A stretch of 64,000 bases of DNA from Riptortus pedestris (GCA_019009955.1 CM032233.1:112702001-112766000); one strand, 5' to 3'. Shown: positions 14,674 to 25,850, numbered from the stretch's first letter. Translations and numbers: made by a program. The notes: a model not told the origin generated them from the sequence alone.

Positions 14674-15152
14674 AAAAAAAAGTCCTTCACGCAGGTGCCG
14701 CTTAAACTAAGTAGATTTCCCACGTGAAGTTTTACAAAAGAGAAATTTCACGAGAGCCTAAGAGTTATAGAAACGGCCGAATAAGCTTCTGGTGGAAACT
14801 CACGACTAGAAACGAAATTAGCCGACCTCATCTCATCTGTTATCCGCACCCACTTAATAAAAATTTAAATATCTCGGTTAATATTCAAGATAGAGAATAA
14901 ATGTATATAACAATATTTATAGTAAATGTAATTTTCAATAAGATTGATTTTATACAATTTTTCGATCCGACGTATAGTAACGGAGATATTTCTAATTTTC
15001 GAAAATCCTCCCCGCTTATATTAGATATATATAATTTTGAACGGACTTCATTTTCGTTATCTCCTGGGCAGGATCGAAGGACATTTGAAGAAGATTTTTG
15101 AAAATTGCGTCATGAGTACGACCTCAATAGCTGATTTCCCATAGGGGAAATA
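14674..15152 (-). mobile_element. HINE-like element, short copy
   Basis: On the plus strand it opens with AAAAGTCCTTCACGCAGGTG, passes the subterminal repeat (AGTAGATTTCCCACGTGAAG) and B arm, and closes with GTACGACCTCAATAGCTGAT and a decayed hairpin (TTTCCCATAGGGGAAA). The G-rich core and nearly all of the TA tract are deleted near 15005-15035, leaving about 480 bases. Confidence 0.82.
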
Positions 15153-16633
15153 TCACCACTTAACCACTCTCTCTTTTTTGTGTAAAACTATTTTGGTTAT
15201 CATAGATGATAACAATGTCACCATTAGTCCGGTATTCCTTCAGAAATATTAATAATTATTTCTTAAGGATGTCTTAATTCCCTTGTCTTGGAAGTCCTTG
15301 TTTCAATACCTATACACATATCACCTTCAATACCTATACATGGTCTTAACACAGTTTTGTATATCACTACCATTTCTTTTTGAAAAAGATTGTTGAATGG
15401 TGATCTTTCGACATGGAATGAAGCGCATGAGAAGATACTAGTATCTAAAACGTATTCAATAATTAACGGAATCATTTTATATTGTATCACTTAATGATTT
15501 AATTAATCGTAATTGACTTAAAGATGTATCGTTTTCGTAGGTTTCTTAAATTCATTCTTGGGGGGGGGGGCAAATCGAAAGGTTAAATCAGGCCCATGCA
15601 ATCGCTCTTCGAGAGCCGATCATGATGTGTGAGATAACGAGACATTAGGATATGGCGAAACACATGTACGAGGTGTTTCTGGAAGGCGGATGGGCTTTCC
15701 GCAACCATAGCTAGCCTGCAATCAGCTGATAATTTACGAAGGAGAACGATTCACACCGTTATTTGATCATCTGGAAAGACATTTGGTATTGCACATAAGT
15801 GAAAACCGGTCCAAATCCCTTTCATAATCTATTGAGAAACCTAATGAAGTTTACGTTTACATAGGGTTATAAATAATTAGTCCATGGGAGCCAATGAGCC
15901 AACGCCTCGATATGAATTTAATATGTTTATTGGTGTAGTCGACTGCTATTGATTTGTAGAGAGCAACATTTTTTCCCCTCTACATTATATGCCTTATTGA
16001 TCGTATTTTTGTTTGACGTAAACGGAAATAGGCATGCTGCAGGGGCATCTATCCCCAAGATAACTATAAAACATTGATTTATGTATATAAAATATTATGG
16101 TTTATATTTTATTGTTTAGAAAATAACAATTTGCGAAAAGAACGCAACATGTCAAGCAATTGATATAATGAAGAATATTCCAAAATACCTCTTGGCCATT
16201 TATGTCTTTTTATCTCGAATATATATTTGATATTCCTTAATTTTTATTATGGCTAATTAAACCAGATGTCATCCATAGATTGTTCCCTTTTAGAATATGA
16301 TTTATTTTTAAGTCTAAATTCCTTCCTTAAAAGTTTTTATTATTTATTATTAGTTTTGATAAGGCTGAATGTAAAATTGTATTAACATTTCATGCAATTA
16401 AAATGAAAATATTTAGCATTGTCGTATTGAAATTTAATAGACTGAGAAAGAAATAAGAAGAAATAAGCTTGAGAAAAAAATACATTATTAGTATTCACTA
16501 TTCATTAGCAGCCGTCAAGCTGGTCCAGACCTTGAGATTTAGGCAAGTAATATGCTTATTTCATTGTTACTTTATTTATAATTCATTATTATCTCATTTT
16601 TTCAGCAAATTCGAATATTAATTCTTGTCTTTT
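15153..16633. other. No gene recognised
   Basis: About 1.5 kb of AT-rich sequence with a ten-G run near 15560. A 75-codon minus-strand frame at 15263-15490 shows nothing I recognise. Confidence 0.45.
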
Positions 16634-16756
16634 AGCAGATTTCCCTTAAGGGAAATCAGCTATTGAGGTTGTACTCATGACGCGATTTTCGGAAAAGTTC
16701 TTCAAATTCCCAACGATCCTACCTAGTAGATGACGAAAATTGTATATATATATATA

Positions 16757-16791
<35 letters not shown>

Positions 16792-16796
16792 GTGTG

Positions 16797-16827
<31 letters not shown>

Positions 16828-17101
16828 CTGTTACCGCTCAAGCAGTCGTAATTTTTGTTTAATCGTTACGAAACTTGAAATATTTGTGTTTTATGTTAAA
16901 AGAAAGATCAAGTTCGTTAACGGCTGAAATCGGACTGGGGGAGGGGGGTTTAGAGGGAGGGAATTTCGAAAATTCTTAATATCTCCGTTATTATGCGTCG
17001 GATCGAAAAATTATATCGAACCAATCTTATTTCAAATGCAATGTTCTATAAATGTTGTTATGTACATTTTCTTCAATTAATATTAATATGTTTAATATTA
17101 A

Positions 17102-18526
17102 CCCTCCGTTAGTCGCGGCGTCCTGACAGGTGCATCTTTGAGGTGTTTTTCTAATAACTTCCGATTGAATAAACCTAACGACTTCCGCCTCCAGCAATGC
17201 TTCTAGCTTCCCTTCCTCCTCAAAACAGTATAGGTTTGACCTTCGAAGTTTGTACACAGTGCGTTCCTTGTGCTAAAATCACCCCACAGGTGTACCGCGA
17301 CCAAAGTTGTAAGCTTTTCAATTTCTTTTATTTCTATATTTAATCTATTTACCTTAGACATATTCATCATTTGACGTTTGTAGTGCCTTGATTGTTTTTG
17401 AATAGTTAAAAATACCTACAGAATAGTGAATTCACCTCTGAGGTGACCGTGACTAACAATGCATATTTAAAACATTTTTCAGAAAAAATGGACCAGGAAA
17501 TACGTATTTTTTGACTTGTGTAATCAAAATGTATTGCTAGACTCCACCACCCATTAATGGATCCTTTCGAAGAAGACGATAACATACAGAACGACACAGA
17601 TTCGGAATTTGAAGACGGCTTGGAAGACGGCTGGGGTATAGACTCAGAGACTGAACAAAGTGACGTGGAATCGGAAAGTGAAGGGGGGGATGAGCAGTCA
17701 CACGAAAAATATGTTGCATTGAGAAGTGTGAACAGAAATATTGTTGGCCGTTATGAGTGGAGGAAAACCCCTTTTCCTTTGCGTACAATAGGAAAACAAA
17801 ATGTATTGACACACCTTCCAGGAGTGAAAGGGCGCGGCAAAGGAGGTTACTAAAGAACTTGACTGCTGGTTCTGGCTCTTTGATAAGACGATTATTAGTA
17901 CTATTGTGCATTGCACAAACTAATTTATAAAAATCGTTGAGCCAGAATTTTCTAGGCAGAGGGATTGCTAAATTGACGGACTTCACATAAATAAAAGCCT
18001 ATATAGGCCTTCTTTACTTAGCTCGCACATACAGAGGAGCGAGGATGAATTTAGAAGACTTTATGTAAAACATGTTGGGCAAGAAACTCACCTAAGTTGA
18101 ATTTTAAAGCACTAAAAGATTCGACGTGAAACGTTTTAATTTCTTTTTTTATCATAAATGTTTTCGTGTATTTGCTATTCCTGCAGTAATCAAATAAATA
18201 AGTAGTTCTCAACTATTCTTATTGCACTTTATTTACATATGTTTTCTAGTAGCTAAGTAAGTAGTACCTAACGAATTCATAGTTCATAAATTGCTTCATG
18301 TTACCTGAAATGAATTAATATTTTTGATAGTTGTAAGATATATTCATGTGTTACTTCGCTAAGTTTTAAAATAAAATAGGTCTACTATTTGTTCAGATAA
18401 GTATTTATATTTGTTTAACTCTATTTTTGCCCTAAGAAGCAGTTTTACCAACATATTTCTCCATCGTCACCTCATAGGTGACCCGCGCCTAGAGTCGTTT
18501 GGAAATGACCCGCGCCTAACGGAGGG
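17102..18526 (+). mobile_element. piggyBac-family element, internally deleted
   Basis: Flanked by TTAA on both sides (17098-17101 and 18527-18530). Terminal inverted repeats: CCCTCCGTTAGTCGCGG on the left and, as reverse complement, CCCTCCGTTAGGCGCGG on the right. TTAA target duplication and CCC-starting ends are diagnostic of piggyBac. At 1425 bases it is shorter than autonomous piggyBac elements (about 2.3-3 kb), and it holds only the first part of a transposase frame. A second GGCGCGGGTCA-like subterminal motif recurs near the right end (reverse complement at about 18480-18490). Confidence 0.92.
17557..18063 (+). pseudogene. piggyBac transposase, N-terminal part, frameshifted
   Basis: The frame starts at ATG 17557 (MDPFEEDD) with the acidic N-terminus usual for this family (many D/E residues to about residue 50). 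It then has W(R)KTPFP and the hallmark HLPGVKG at about residues 86-92, before a stop at 17853. Two further frames continue the domain: CWFWLFDKTIISTIVHCTNL at about 17863-17925, and IKAYIGLLYLARTYRGARMN at about 17990-18050. All three match successive parts of the DDE_Tnp_1_7 domain, so at least two frameshifts and a stop have accumulated. The catalytic DDD residues and the C-terminal cysteine-rich region are absent. Confidence 0.9.
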
Positions 18527-18724
18527 TTAACCGAGCTATTCGTGCTTTTTAGTTTTCGGCCTTCTGTAAACCCCCTTTCCAACTCGCACCATATCAACAA
18601 TAAGCTGTCATATTATGAAGCACTTTATTTGAAGACTAAATAACAAATATTGTTCTCGAAACAAATACGTGACACAAGTGGGAAATCTGCTTAGTTAACA
18701 CAGCCCCTGCGTGACGGACTTTTT

Positions 18725-19231
18725 AAAAATTGGATAGATGATTGGTTGGTATTGTTTTATTTTTGAAATTATAACATAACGATTCATACTTCTTTCTTTA
18801 TATGTTCTTTATTAATCTGTATTTTAAATTAACCGTACGCATAATTTATATATATCACTGCTATGCGTATCTATATAATTATTCTCCTTTTAATTATTGG
18901 TCGGTGAATGGTTGTTCAGGGAGAGGATCATGGGCCAGACCTCGTCCTGATAAAAAAAGCCTTTGGTATGTACCGAGTGAGAGACTGGAACGACTCGCTT
19001 GAATCGTTCTCAGTTCCTGTTCTTCAAAATACTTCCAAGTATAAAAGCAATTCTGCTGAAAGTAATATAACGAGTATATACTACCGTAGTAACAAAATGA
19101 CTATGGCACTTTAGAAAGACTGCAATTAATTAAGGAGATCACGAGGTATATTGAGGAAGAACGTCGTTTTTATTACTGAATTTATCAGTTCCTACAATTT
19201 CATTTATATTAAGTTTGAAAAATATTGTTAC
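18725..19231. other. No gene recognised
   Basis: AT-rich spacer between the HINE copy and the broken minus-strand ORF. The small frames near 18802-19114 overlap each other and show no domain. Confidence 0.45.
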
Positions 19232-19438
19232 TAGGGGAGTGGGGGACTGGAAGTTTTGAAAAGCTCATTGATATCGCGGAATACAATATTAATCTTTTCA
19301 ATAATCCGCTGCATTAGGTCGTCTTGAAGGCTAAGTTATAATACCTTATTTTTCAGATAGTCTCGAAGAATCTCAAATTGTTTCGTACGAGAATCAATGT
19401 GTTCCTGAAACATTTTTCTCAAATCATTACGTGAATTT

Positions 19439-19451
19439 AAATCATTACGTG
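19439..19451 (+). repeat. Target-site duplication, left copy
   Basis: AAATCATTACGTG, identical to 20764-20776 on the far side of the jockey-like insertion. A third identical copy at 19421-19433 lies 18 bases away and belongs to the host ORF (the repeated RND residues). Confidence 0.85.
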
Positions 19452-20763
19452 TCATCCCTAAACCTATCGTTCCATCGTGCTTCTTCCTATAATGGGATAA
19501 ATACTTGAAAAGCTCATCCTTAAACACCTATATCCACTCCTTGACCCCAAACTTCCTCCCCATCAATTTGGGTTCCTAAAATCCCATTCCACCGTCTAGC
19601 AATGTCATAGAATAGTCGATTTTATCACCTCCTCGTTCGAAAACAAGAAGTACTGCCCTGGAGTCTTCCTTGACATAGCCCACGTTTTGAGTAGATGTGG
19701 CACCAAGGTTTAATGTTCAAACTAAAAAATACACTCCCTTACACCTCATCCTTAAATCATATCTTTCCTGCAGATATTTTCAAGTTTCAATTGGTTCCTC
19801 AGTTTCTCCCTTATTTCTCCAACTGGCAGGTGTACCACAGGGGGACATTCTAAGTCCTATCTTATTCCTTACCTATACTGTTGACATCCCATTACATCCT
19901 GAAACTACCATTCTCACATATGCAGATGATACTGCATTCTTGACATCCAACTCAGACCCAAATATCGTATCCACATCTCTACAAGAGCACCTAACTCTAC
20001 AAGAATCCTGGCTGACTCAGTAGAGGATCAAGGTCAACAGCAGCAAATCAAGCCACGTAACATTTACTCTTCGACGTTCCATTTGCCCTCCAGTTACACT
20101 CAGCAGCACTCTAATTCCACAAGAATCAAAAATTAAGTATCTAGGACTCAAATTAGACAAGCGACTAACTTGGTAACCTCACATCACACTAAAAAGACAA
20201 GAACTGAATCGACGGTACAGACTTCTACTAAGACTACTTGACAACAGATCTAAGCTATCACTGCATGACAAACGATTGATTTATACGACAGTACTCCTAC
20301 CAATACGGACATACGGACTTGAACTTTGGGGTTCCACTAAACCTTTAAATTCCTACAAAATCCAAACCCTCCAATTCAGAATACTCCGCAAAATTACAGA
20401 TTCCCCATTTTATGTATCCAATTTAACTCTCCATAATGACCTAAACATTCTTTTTGTCCATAGCCTCGCAAAATCCTGATATCAGAAATTCCGGCACACC
20501 CTAATCCTTTCGTCGAATCACTTTCATCTATCCATATTCCAGAAAACCCAAGACGACGTCTGAAGAGTAAGCGGCCCAGAGATCTTGTGTAGTGCTCAGT
20601 ATAACTCCTAGTAGTACAATTCAATGTTCCCTCCAATGTGGGTATTGTCAATGGACAACTTCCCACCTCAAGCCAATAATCAAGCCAATTGTTATTATCA
20701 ATCATACCATTTGCTTGTAATATTTAATATTGTAGCAAATAAACGAATAAATATATGTAAAAA
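19452..20763 (+). mobile_element. 5'-truncated jockey-like non-LTR retrotransposon
   Basis: About 1.3 kb of jockey-type ORF2. In order: LPIMG...ILEKLILKHL and LPPHQFGF (19480-19580), with in-frame stops; GVFLDIAHVL (about 19660-19690); the reverse transcriptase core AGVPQGDILSPILF and YADDTAFLTS (about 19823-19950), which includes the catalytic YADD; then KYLGLKLDKRLTW and the thumb/RNase H-side region (about 20130-20480: TYGLELWGS, LQFRILRKITD). At least one frameshift lies near 19697 and several stops occur, so it is dead. It ends with AT-rich sequence and an A-run at about 20757-20763, followed by the 13-base target duplication. Confidence 0.92.
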
Positions 20764-20776
20764 AAATCATTACGTG
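20764..20776 (+). repeat. Target-site duplication, right copy
   Basis: AAATCATTACGTG directly after the A-rich tail of the jockey-like insertion; matches 19439-19451. Confidence 0.85.
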
Positions 20777-21223
20777 CTGTGCGAGTTATTACATCACGTT
20801 CACATTCAAGCAGAGCTGAAGGAAGGGAAAATTTAAATAACGGTATATATTTTTTGAGTGTCCACAAGCCCTCTTTGAAGTTATTTATCAACCGTTGCCT
20901 GGTCCTAACTCTTTTTATAATTCCTCGTATAATGGCATGTAGCAACTGCTTTTGGTTCCTTTCTTTCAGCATCTATTCTTTTTGATGGCAGAGATGATGT
21001 CAGGTTCGCCATACAATTCCATTGCTTCTGATGTGCCCTTTGTGACGCCGAGAGCTTTCTGGAGGGCATCTGGGCCCTCCAACAGTCTTAGTACTAATGA
21101 ATGAATGTCAACATCAATCGGTACCTCGTAGGAATTTAAAAATTTAATTAACTTGCCCCTAACGCTAAATAAAATTCTGGTTATATATTTTCGTGTAGAA
21201 TCAGTGAAGTACGGTGGTGACAT

Positions 21224-21718
21224 TAAGAAAAAGGTAAACAGTTTTAATTCTATTCAAAGTAGTTTGGTGGCATTTTAGCTACGCCGTGGATTAGTAGCTT
21301 GGTCCCTCGAGGTTGCTGGGATGTCTGAGGCACCTTTTCTATGTTGGTCTCACCCTAGACAACAGGCTGGGGAAAGGCAAGGAGCCGTTGACGCCATCGA
21401 TAATGGAAGCTAATTTGCATGGCTCAGACAGAACTCGTATTCAGGATGTCTATGTGTTACTAATGTGTTTTTAGGGCAACTTTGGTGTTGCGAGTCTAAT
21501 TTAAAAATTAGCCAATAAATTGTGTTGTGGAATTCGGTTCTAATATTACGTATTTATGTTTTTTATTGTTATTTATATTAAATGACAAATAAATAAGTCA
21601 CTACAAAATAACTTCCCCATAATGAAGAAGTCTTCTCATTCTTAGCACAATTTGTGTAATTTGTTTCGTAAAACTAATAGATAATACATAGGATACTGAT
21701 CAAGGTATTCTTTCTTTT
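21224..21718. other. No gene recognised
   Basis: Less AT-rich around 21280-21440, where a GTCTCACCCT string also occurs in the SINE body at the window start (there on the minus strand). That is too short to call a SINE. Confidence 0.4.
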
Positions 21719-21836
21719 AGCAGATTTCCCTTAAGGGAAATCAGCTATTGAGGTCGTACTCATGACGCGAGTTTCGAAAAATTTCTTCAAATGTCCATCG
21801 ATCCTACCCAGGAGATGACGAAAATGAGGTCCGTTC

Positions 21837-21887
<51 letters not shown>

Positions 21888-22355
21888 TGTTAAAGCTCTA
21901 GCGGTCGCAATTTTTGTTTGATCGTTACCAAACTCGAAATTTAATCGTTTTATGTAAAAAGAAAGATCAAGTTCGTTAATGGCTGAAATCGGACCAGTGA
22001 GAGGGGGTGTTTAGAGGGGGGATTTTTGAAAATTCGAAATATCTCCGTTATTATGTGTCGGATCGAAAAATTGTAAAGAATCAATCTTGTTGCACATTAA
22101 ATTTACTATAAATATTGGTCTATACATTTATTCTGTATCTTGAATATTAACCGAGATATTTGCATTTGTATTGTGTGTGTGGTCGGCAGGAGTCGGCTAT
22201 GTTCGGGATTTTCCGACGAGAGCTAAGGCGGCCATTTCCGTAACTACTGCCGTCCTTACTTCTACTGCCGTTATTAGTAGGCAGATTTCTCTATTGTAAA
22301 ACGTCACATGGGAAATTTGCTTAGTTTACGCAGCCCCTGCGTGACGGACTTTTTT
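21719..22355 (+). mobile_element. HINE-like element, best-preserved full copy
   Basis: Intact hairpin end (AGCAGATTTCCCTTAAGGGA then AATCAGCTATTGAGGTCG), TA tract of about 45 bases at 21840-21884, core GTTAAAGCTCTAGCGGTCGC, G-rich stretch at about 22000-22022, B arm (GTCGGCAGGAGTCGGC, CCGTAACTACTG), and right end GGAAATTTGCTTAGTTTACG ... CCCCTGCGTGACGGACTTTTT. The length of 637 bases is a good reference for the family. No ORF. Confidence 0.92.
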
Positions 22356-22426
22356 AATTTGATCCTAACTCCAAAGAATGTTGGTACATATATTACAAAA
22401 GTAGACCCTCTCCAGTATGTTTAAAT

Positions 22427-22714
22427 AAAAGTCCGTCGCTCAACTAAGCAAATTTCCCATGTAAAGTTATACAATAGAGAAATCTCCATGCGAGTGCCGA
22501 ACAGTTATGGAAACGGCCGAACTAGCTTTCGCCGGGAACGAATAGAAGCGACCTTAGCTCGTCCGTTACACTTAATAAAAATGCAAATATCTCGGTTAAT
22601 ATTCAAGACGATAGAGTAAATTTAATTTGCAATAAGATTAGTTCAATAAAATGTTTTGATCCGAAGAGTTTGGTACTGATTAAACATAAATTGCGACCGC
22701 TAGAGCAGTAACAG

Positions 22715-22783
<69 letters not shown>

Positions 22784-22857
22784 CAGTTTTGAACGGACCT
22801 CATTTTCGTCATCTCCTAGGTATGATCGATGGACATTTTAGTAGGGGGAAATCTGCT
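22427..22857 (-). mobile_element. HINE-like element, internally deleted copy
   Basis: AAAAGTCCGTCGCTCAACTA start with part of the terminal hairpin deleted, then AGCAAATTTCCCATGTAAAG and the B arm. The G-rich core is missing: sequence jumps from TTTTGATCCGAAGAG to TTTGGTACTGAT. A (TA)n tract of about 60 bases lies at 22720-22778, and the hairpin end is reduced to GGGGGAAATCTGCT. Confidence 0.85.
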
Positions 22858-23380
22858 AACATAGACGTTAAATTTCTTCCAACCTTAATTGACGAATGAA
22901 TGGATCTCGCGCCATGTGCTCAATCTGCTAGAACTGAAGGTTCATTCACGTTTTCTGTGGAGTTTATTGGAGGTGAAGCCGAGTGTTGGAGCCACCGACT
23001 TCGCTATCCCTCTCGTCTATCTCTCATGAAAAATTCATTTCGGACAAGAATGGTCGGGAGGAGGAGAGAGGAGAGCGTGAAAGGGGCTGGGTATACTGTA
23101 GCAATGTGGATTGGAATAGTGCCGGCAACAATAGGAACTGAGCATTGGTGTGGCAGTAGCCCCTTCTCTCTCTAATGATTGCTTGTCGGCTACCTATCCC
23201 CCTCCCCCCTCCCCTCCGACCCGGCTCTTCAGTTCACCTATCTGCTCCCCTTCAGAACTCGTCAACCTTATAGACCACCCACAAGAAAGTCTCCCACTAC
23301 AGATAGCGTTAATTATGCTAACACATTTCCCCAAATAGCAAGTAGTGGGATGATTCCGGTAGTACATATCAATAATAATC
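22858..23380. other. No gene; GC-richer stretch
   Basis: Noticeably GC-richer than the rest, with C-rich runs at about 23198-23222. Overlapping open frames on both strands (to about 91 codons) have no recognised domain, and no splice or initiation context singles one out. Confidence 0.4.
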
Positions 23381-23430
23381 TCCATCACGCAGGGTCTGCG
23401 TAAACTAAGCAGATTTTCCATGTGCATGTA
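23381..23430 (-). mobile_element. Solo HINE-like right end
   Basis: CATCACGCAGGGTCTGCGTA followed by AACTAAGCAGATTTTCCATG: the last 45 bases or so of the family alone, just upstream of a complete copy in the same orientation. Confidence 0.75.
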
Positions 23431-23477
23431 TAACACACATGTGATCTCATCTCACCAAATATTCTCTCTTTCTACGT

Positions 23478-23916
23478 AAAAAAAGTCCTTCACGCAATGG
23501 CTGCGTAAACTAAGCAGATTTCCCACGTGAAGTTATAGAATAGAGAAATTTCACGAGAGCCGAACAGTTAAGGAAACGGCCGATCTAGCTTTTGGCGGGA
23601 AACACTCTCATCTGTTATCCGCCCAGATGTAATAAAAATGCAAATATCTCGGTTAATATTCAAGATAGAGAATATATGTATATAACAATATTTATACTAA
23701 ATTTAATTTGCAATACGATTGATTCTATACAATTTTTCGATCCTACGTATAGTAACGGTAATAGTTCGAATTTTCGAAAATCCTCCCCTCTAAACCCCCC
23801 TCCCACTGGTCTGATTTCAGCTGTTAACGAACTTGATCTTTCTTTTTACATAAAACGACTAAATATCGAGTTTGGTAACGATCAAACAAAAATTGCGACC
23901 GCTAGAGCGGTAACAG

Positions 23917-23991
<75 letters not shown>

Positions 23992-24095
23992 TACCTCATT
24001 TTCGTCATCTACTAAGTAGGATCGATGGCCATTTAAAGACAAATTTCGAAAATTCCGTCATGAGTACGACCTCAATGGCTTAAGGGAAATCTGTT
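23478..24095 (-). mobile_element. HINE-like element, full copy
   Basis: AAAAAAAGTCCTTCACGCAA, then AACTAAGCAGATTTCCCACG, B arm, core, C-rich complement of the G-run at 23784-23814, GACCGCTAGAGCGGTAACAG, (TA)n at 23921-23986, and hairpin end shortened to CTTAAGGGAAATCTGTT. The 163-codon frame across it is a translation of the repeat and not a gene. Confidence 0.9.
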
Positions 24096-24299
24096 AAAAC
24101 AAAGAGTAGAAAGGGCGGGTCGAATGGAGGGGTGCACTGAACGTTGAAAACATGAAAAGTACGAATAACTCGCTTAATATTTGAGTTACGAAAAAATGCT
24201 TAGAACAACAATTGTGGAAAATTCATAGTTTCACAAGACTAGTTCTATAGTGTTTCACGTTAAGAAGTTAAGGGTCTCGTTTGTTTAGTCTGAATGAGC

Positions 24300-24836
24300 C
24301 CGTGTGTCATCTGCTTATCGAGTTTTTAGTCTCCTCCCAGTTTGACCAATGTACGTGTTGTTGCAACTGCACGTTATTTTGTATCCTCCGTTCATATTGT
24401 AAATGCCCTTGTTTTCGATGTCTTTTGTCAGCTTTTGTTGTAGTGTGTTGTTGGTTCTGAAAGTAGTGTGGAGTCCATCTTTAAGTGATGACGTGGCATT
24501 TCATGATTGGTTCTGCGGGGGTGTGAGTTCCTGGTTTTGTGCTACTGGTTAATTTCTTGAATAATTTGTCAATGGTGTGTCGTTTGTAACCGTTACTGTG
24601 TGCTATCTCGTATATTGTCTTCAACTCTTTGTCATAGTAGTCCTTTGAAAGCGGCAATGTATTCAGTCTGTGTCGAAATGCAGCGAGTTTATGTTGATAG
24701 TTGTGTCTCAACATCTATGGGGGTTTTCTGTATATTCCGTATTCCAGTGTCTCCATGGTGTAATACGGGAAACAGATGTATAAAACCTACTGACTAACGG
24801 ACAACTAACTCAGTGCAACTTTAGATGGTTTGAAAA
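24300..24836 (-). pseudogene. Penelope-like element: RT tail and GIY-YIG fragment
   Basis: On the minus strand: EYGIYRKP near 24735-24760, then QHKLAAFRHRLNTLPLSKDY and EIAHSNGYKRHTIDKLFKKL (24714-24530). This is the linker between reverse transcriptase and endonuclease typical of Penelope-like elements. In a shifted frame the GIY-YIG endonuclease core follows: GIYNMNGGYKITCSC then NNTYIGQTGR (24407-24333). GIY and YIG are intact, but frameshifts and stops lie on both sides. Penelope-like elements encode a reverse transcriptase and a single-strand nicking endonuclease for insertion. Only the junction of these two survives here. Confidence 0.88.
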
Positions 24837-25020
24837 CGGTCCATTCCCATCGAAAGCGCTTGCCAGACGTACTCGATCATCACCAGTGACGACGATCTTC
24901 ACCGACAGCTATGACAACACTTGACACTTATACTGGTGGTTCTTCCTCTTTATTTGATTGACTTAAGAGGTTAAATATTTAATGTGGTATAGATCAAATA
25001 AACATTTACGAATCTTAAAT

Positions 25021-25594
25021 GATGACATCACACAACGTATTTGTATGTATCTCAAACAGTATAAGTTCAATAAAAACAATATTTTGTATTTACACTTGGA
25101 ATAATTTTGCATACGATATAACAGCTTATTGTTAATATGAGTGGGAGTGGGGTTTTGCTGAAGGCTGAAAACTATAAAATGCAAATATCTCCATTAATAT
25201 ACATGATAGAGACAAAATGTGTATGACAACATCTATAGGCAATTAAATTTTTAATAAGATTAGTTCTCTACCATTTTTCAATACGATGTATAATAATGAA
25301 GATATTTCGATTTTTCGGAATTTCTCTTCTTCTAAACCTCCCCTCCTCAACTCCGATATCAGCCGTTAAGAAAATTGATTTTAAGTTTTACATTAAACGC
25401 CTATATATCTTTGTTTACTAACGATTAAACAAAAAGACGACAGCTAGACCGGCAAGGGACAAATAGATATAGTTTTGAAGGAACCTCATTTTCGTCATCT
25501 TCTGGGTAGGATCGATGGACATTTGAGAAAGTTTTTCAAAAATCACGCCATGAGTACAACCTCAGTAGCAGAATTCCCTTAAGAGAAATCTGCT
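25021..25594 (-). mobile_element. HINE-like C-type copy, right end lost
   Basis: Minus-oriented C arm (TAAGCTG complement ACAGCTTATTGTTAATATGA), core with complement of the G-run (25328-25345), GACGACAGCTAGACCGGCAA, almost no TA tract (ATAGATATAG), and hairpin end AATTCCCTTAAGAGAAATCT then GCT. The terminal GTCCGTCACG end is missing. Confidence 0.8.
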
Positions 25595-25629
25595 AAAAAT
25601 CAACATATTATATTATGTTGGATATATTA

Positions 25630-25850
25630 ATTCGGATCGAAAACTAATCTTTTCAATGTGATATTCTACAAATATTGGTCATTGATTTTTTTTCTGTAAC
25701 TCAAATATGAACAGTTGTTTGTATTTATTTCAATACTAGCGTCCGTTAATCCCATCCACATGCACTTCATGTCCAGTTAAAATTTCATGCCAGACATAAC
25801 AGTGGGAAATCTGCTTAGATTACGCATCACCAACATGATGGGTTTCATTT
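25630..25850 (+). mobile_element. HINE-like right-end fragment
   Basis: Decayed plus-oriented core (TTCGGATCGAAAACTAATCT) and end (GTGGGAAATCTGCTTAGATT, ACGCATCACCAACATGATGG). The terminal hairpin is no longer palindromic. Confidence 0.55.

Larger units (their letters stand above)
16634..18724 (+). mobile_element. HINE-like element split by a piggyBac remnant
   Basis: Left part 16634-17101: hairpin end AGCAGATTTCCCTTAAGGGA, a short TA then GT-rich tract (about 16742-16828), and core with G-run. Right part 18527-18724: CCGAGCTATTCGTGC, C-type arm, and GGAAATCTGCTTAGTTAACA ... GTGACGGACTTTTT. The break falls in the conserved AATATTAACCGAG, using its TTAA as target. Without the insertion the copy would be about 660 bases. 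Confidence 0.88.
19232..21223 (-). pseudogene. Unclassified ORF split by a retrotransposon
   Basis: A minus-strand coding-like sequence starts at ATG 21223 (MSPPYFTDSTRKYITRILFS) and runs 85 codons to a stop near 20966. It resumes in another frame (MLKERNQKQLLHAIIRGIIK) to about 20777. There a jockey-like element is inserted. Across the insertion the frame is preserved: ...TRTA before it and RNDLNSRNDLRKMFQEHIDS after it (19452 downwards), to a TAA at about 19342. Beyond that stop the same frame stays coding-like (DDLMQRIIEKINIVFRDINE) to about 19232. The total is roughly 250 codons, charged and helix-rich, with no domain I recognise. It has at least one frameshift, an internal stop and the insertion, so it is inactive. 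It could be a decayed host gene, a mobile-element accessory ORF or an old viral insertion; I cannot decide. Confidence 0.55.

Noticed and set aside
17537..17986. 149-codon minus-strand frame
   Set aside because: It is the antisense shadow of the piggyBac transposase frame.
22900..23403. Host exon in the GC-richer stretch
   Set aside because: Overlapping frames on both strands are equally open, with no domain, splice pattern or codon signature favouring one.
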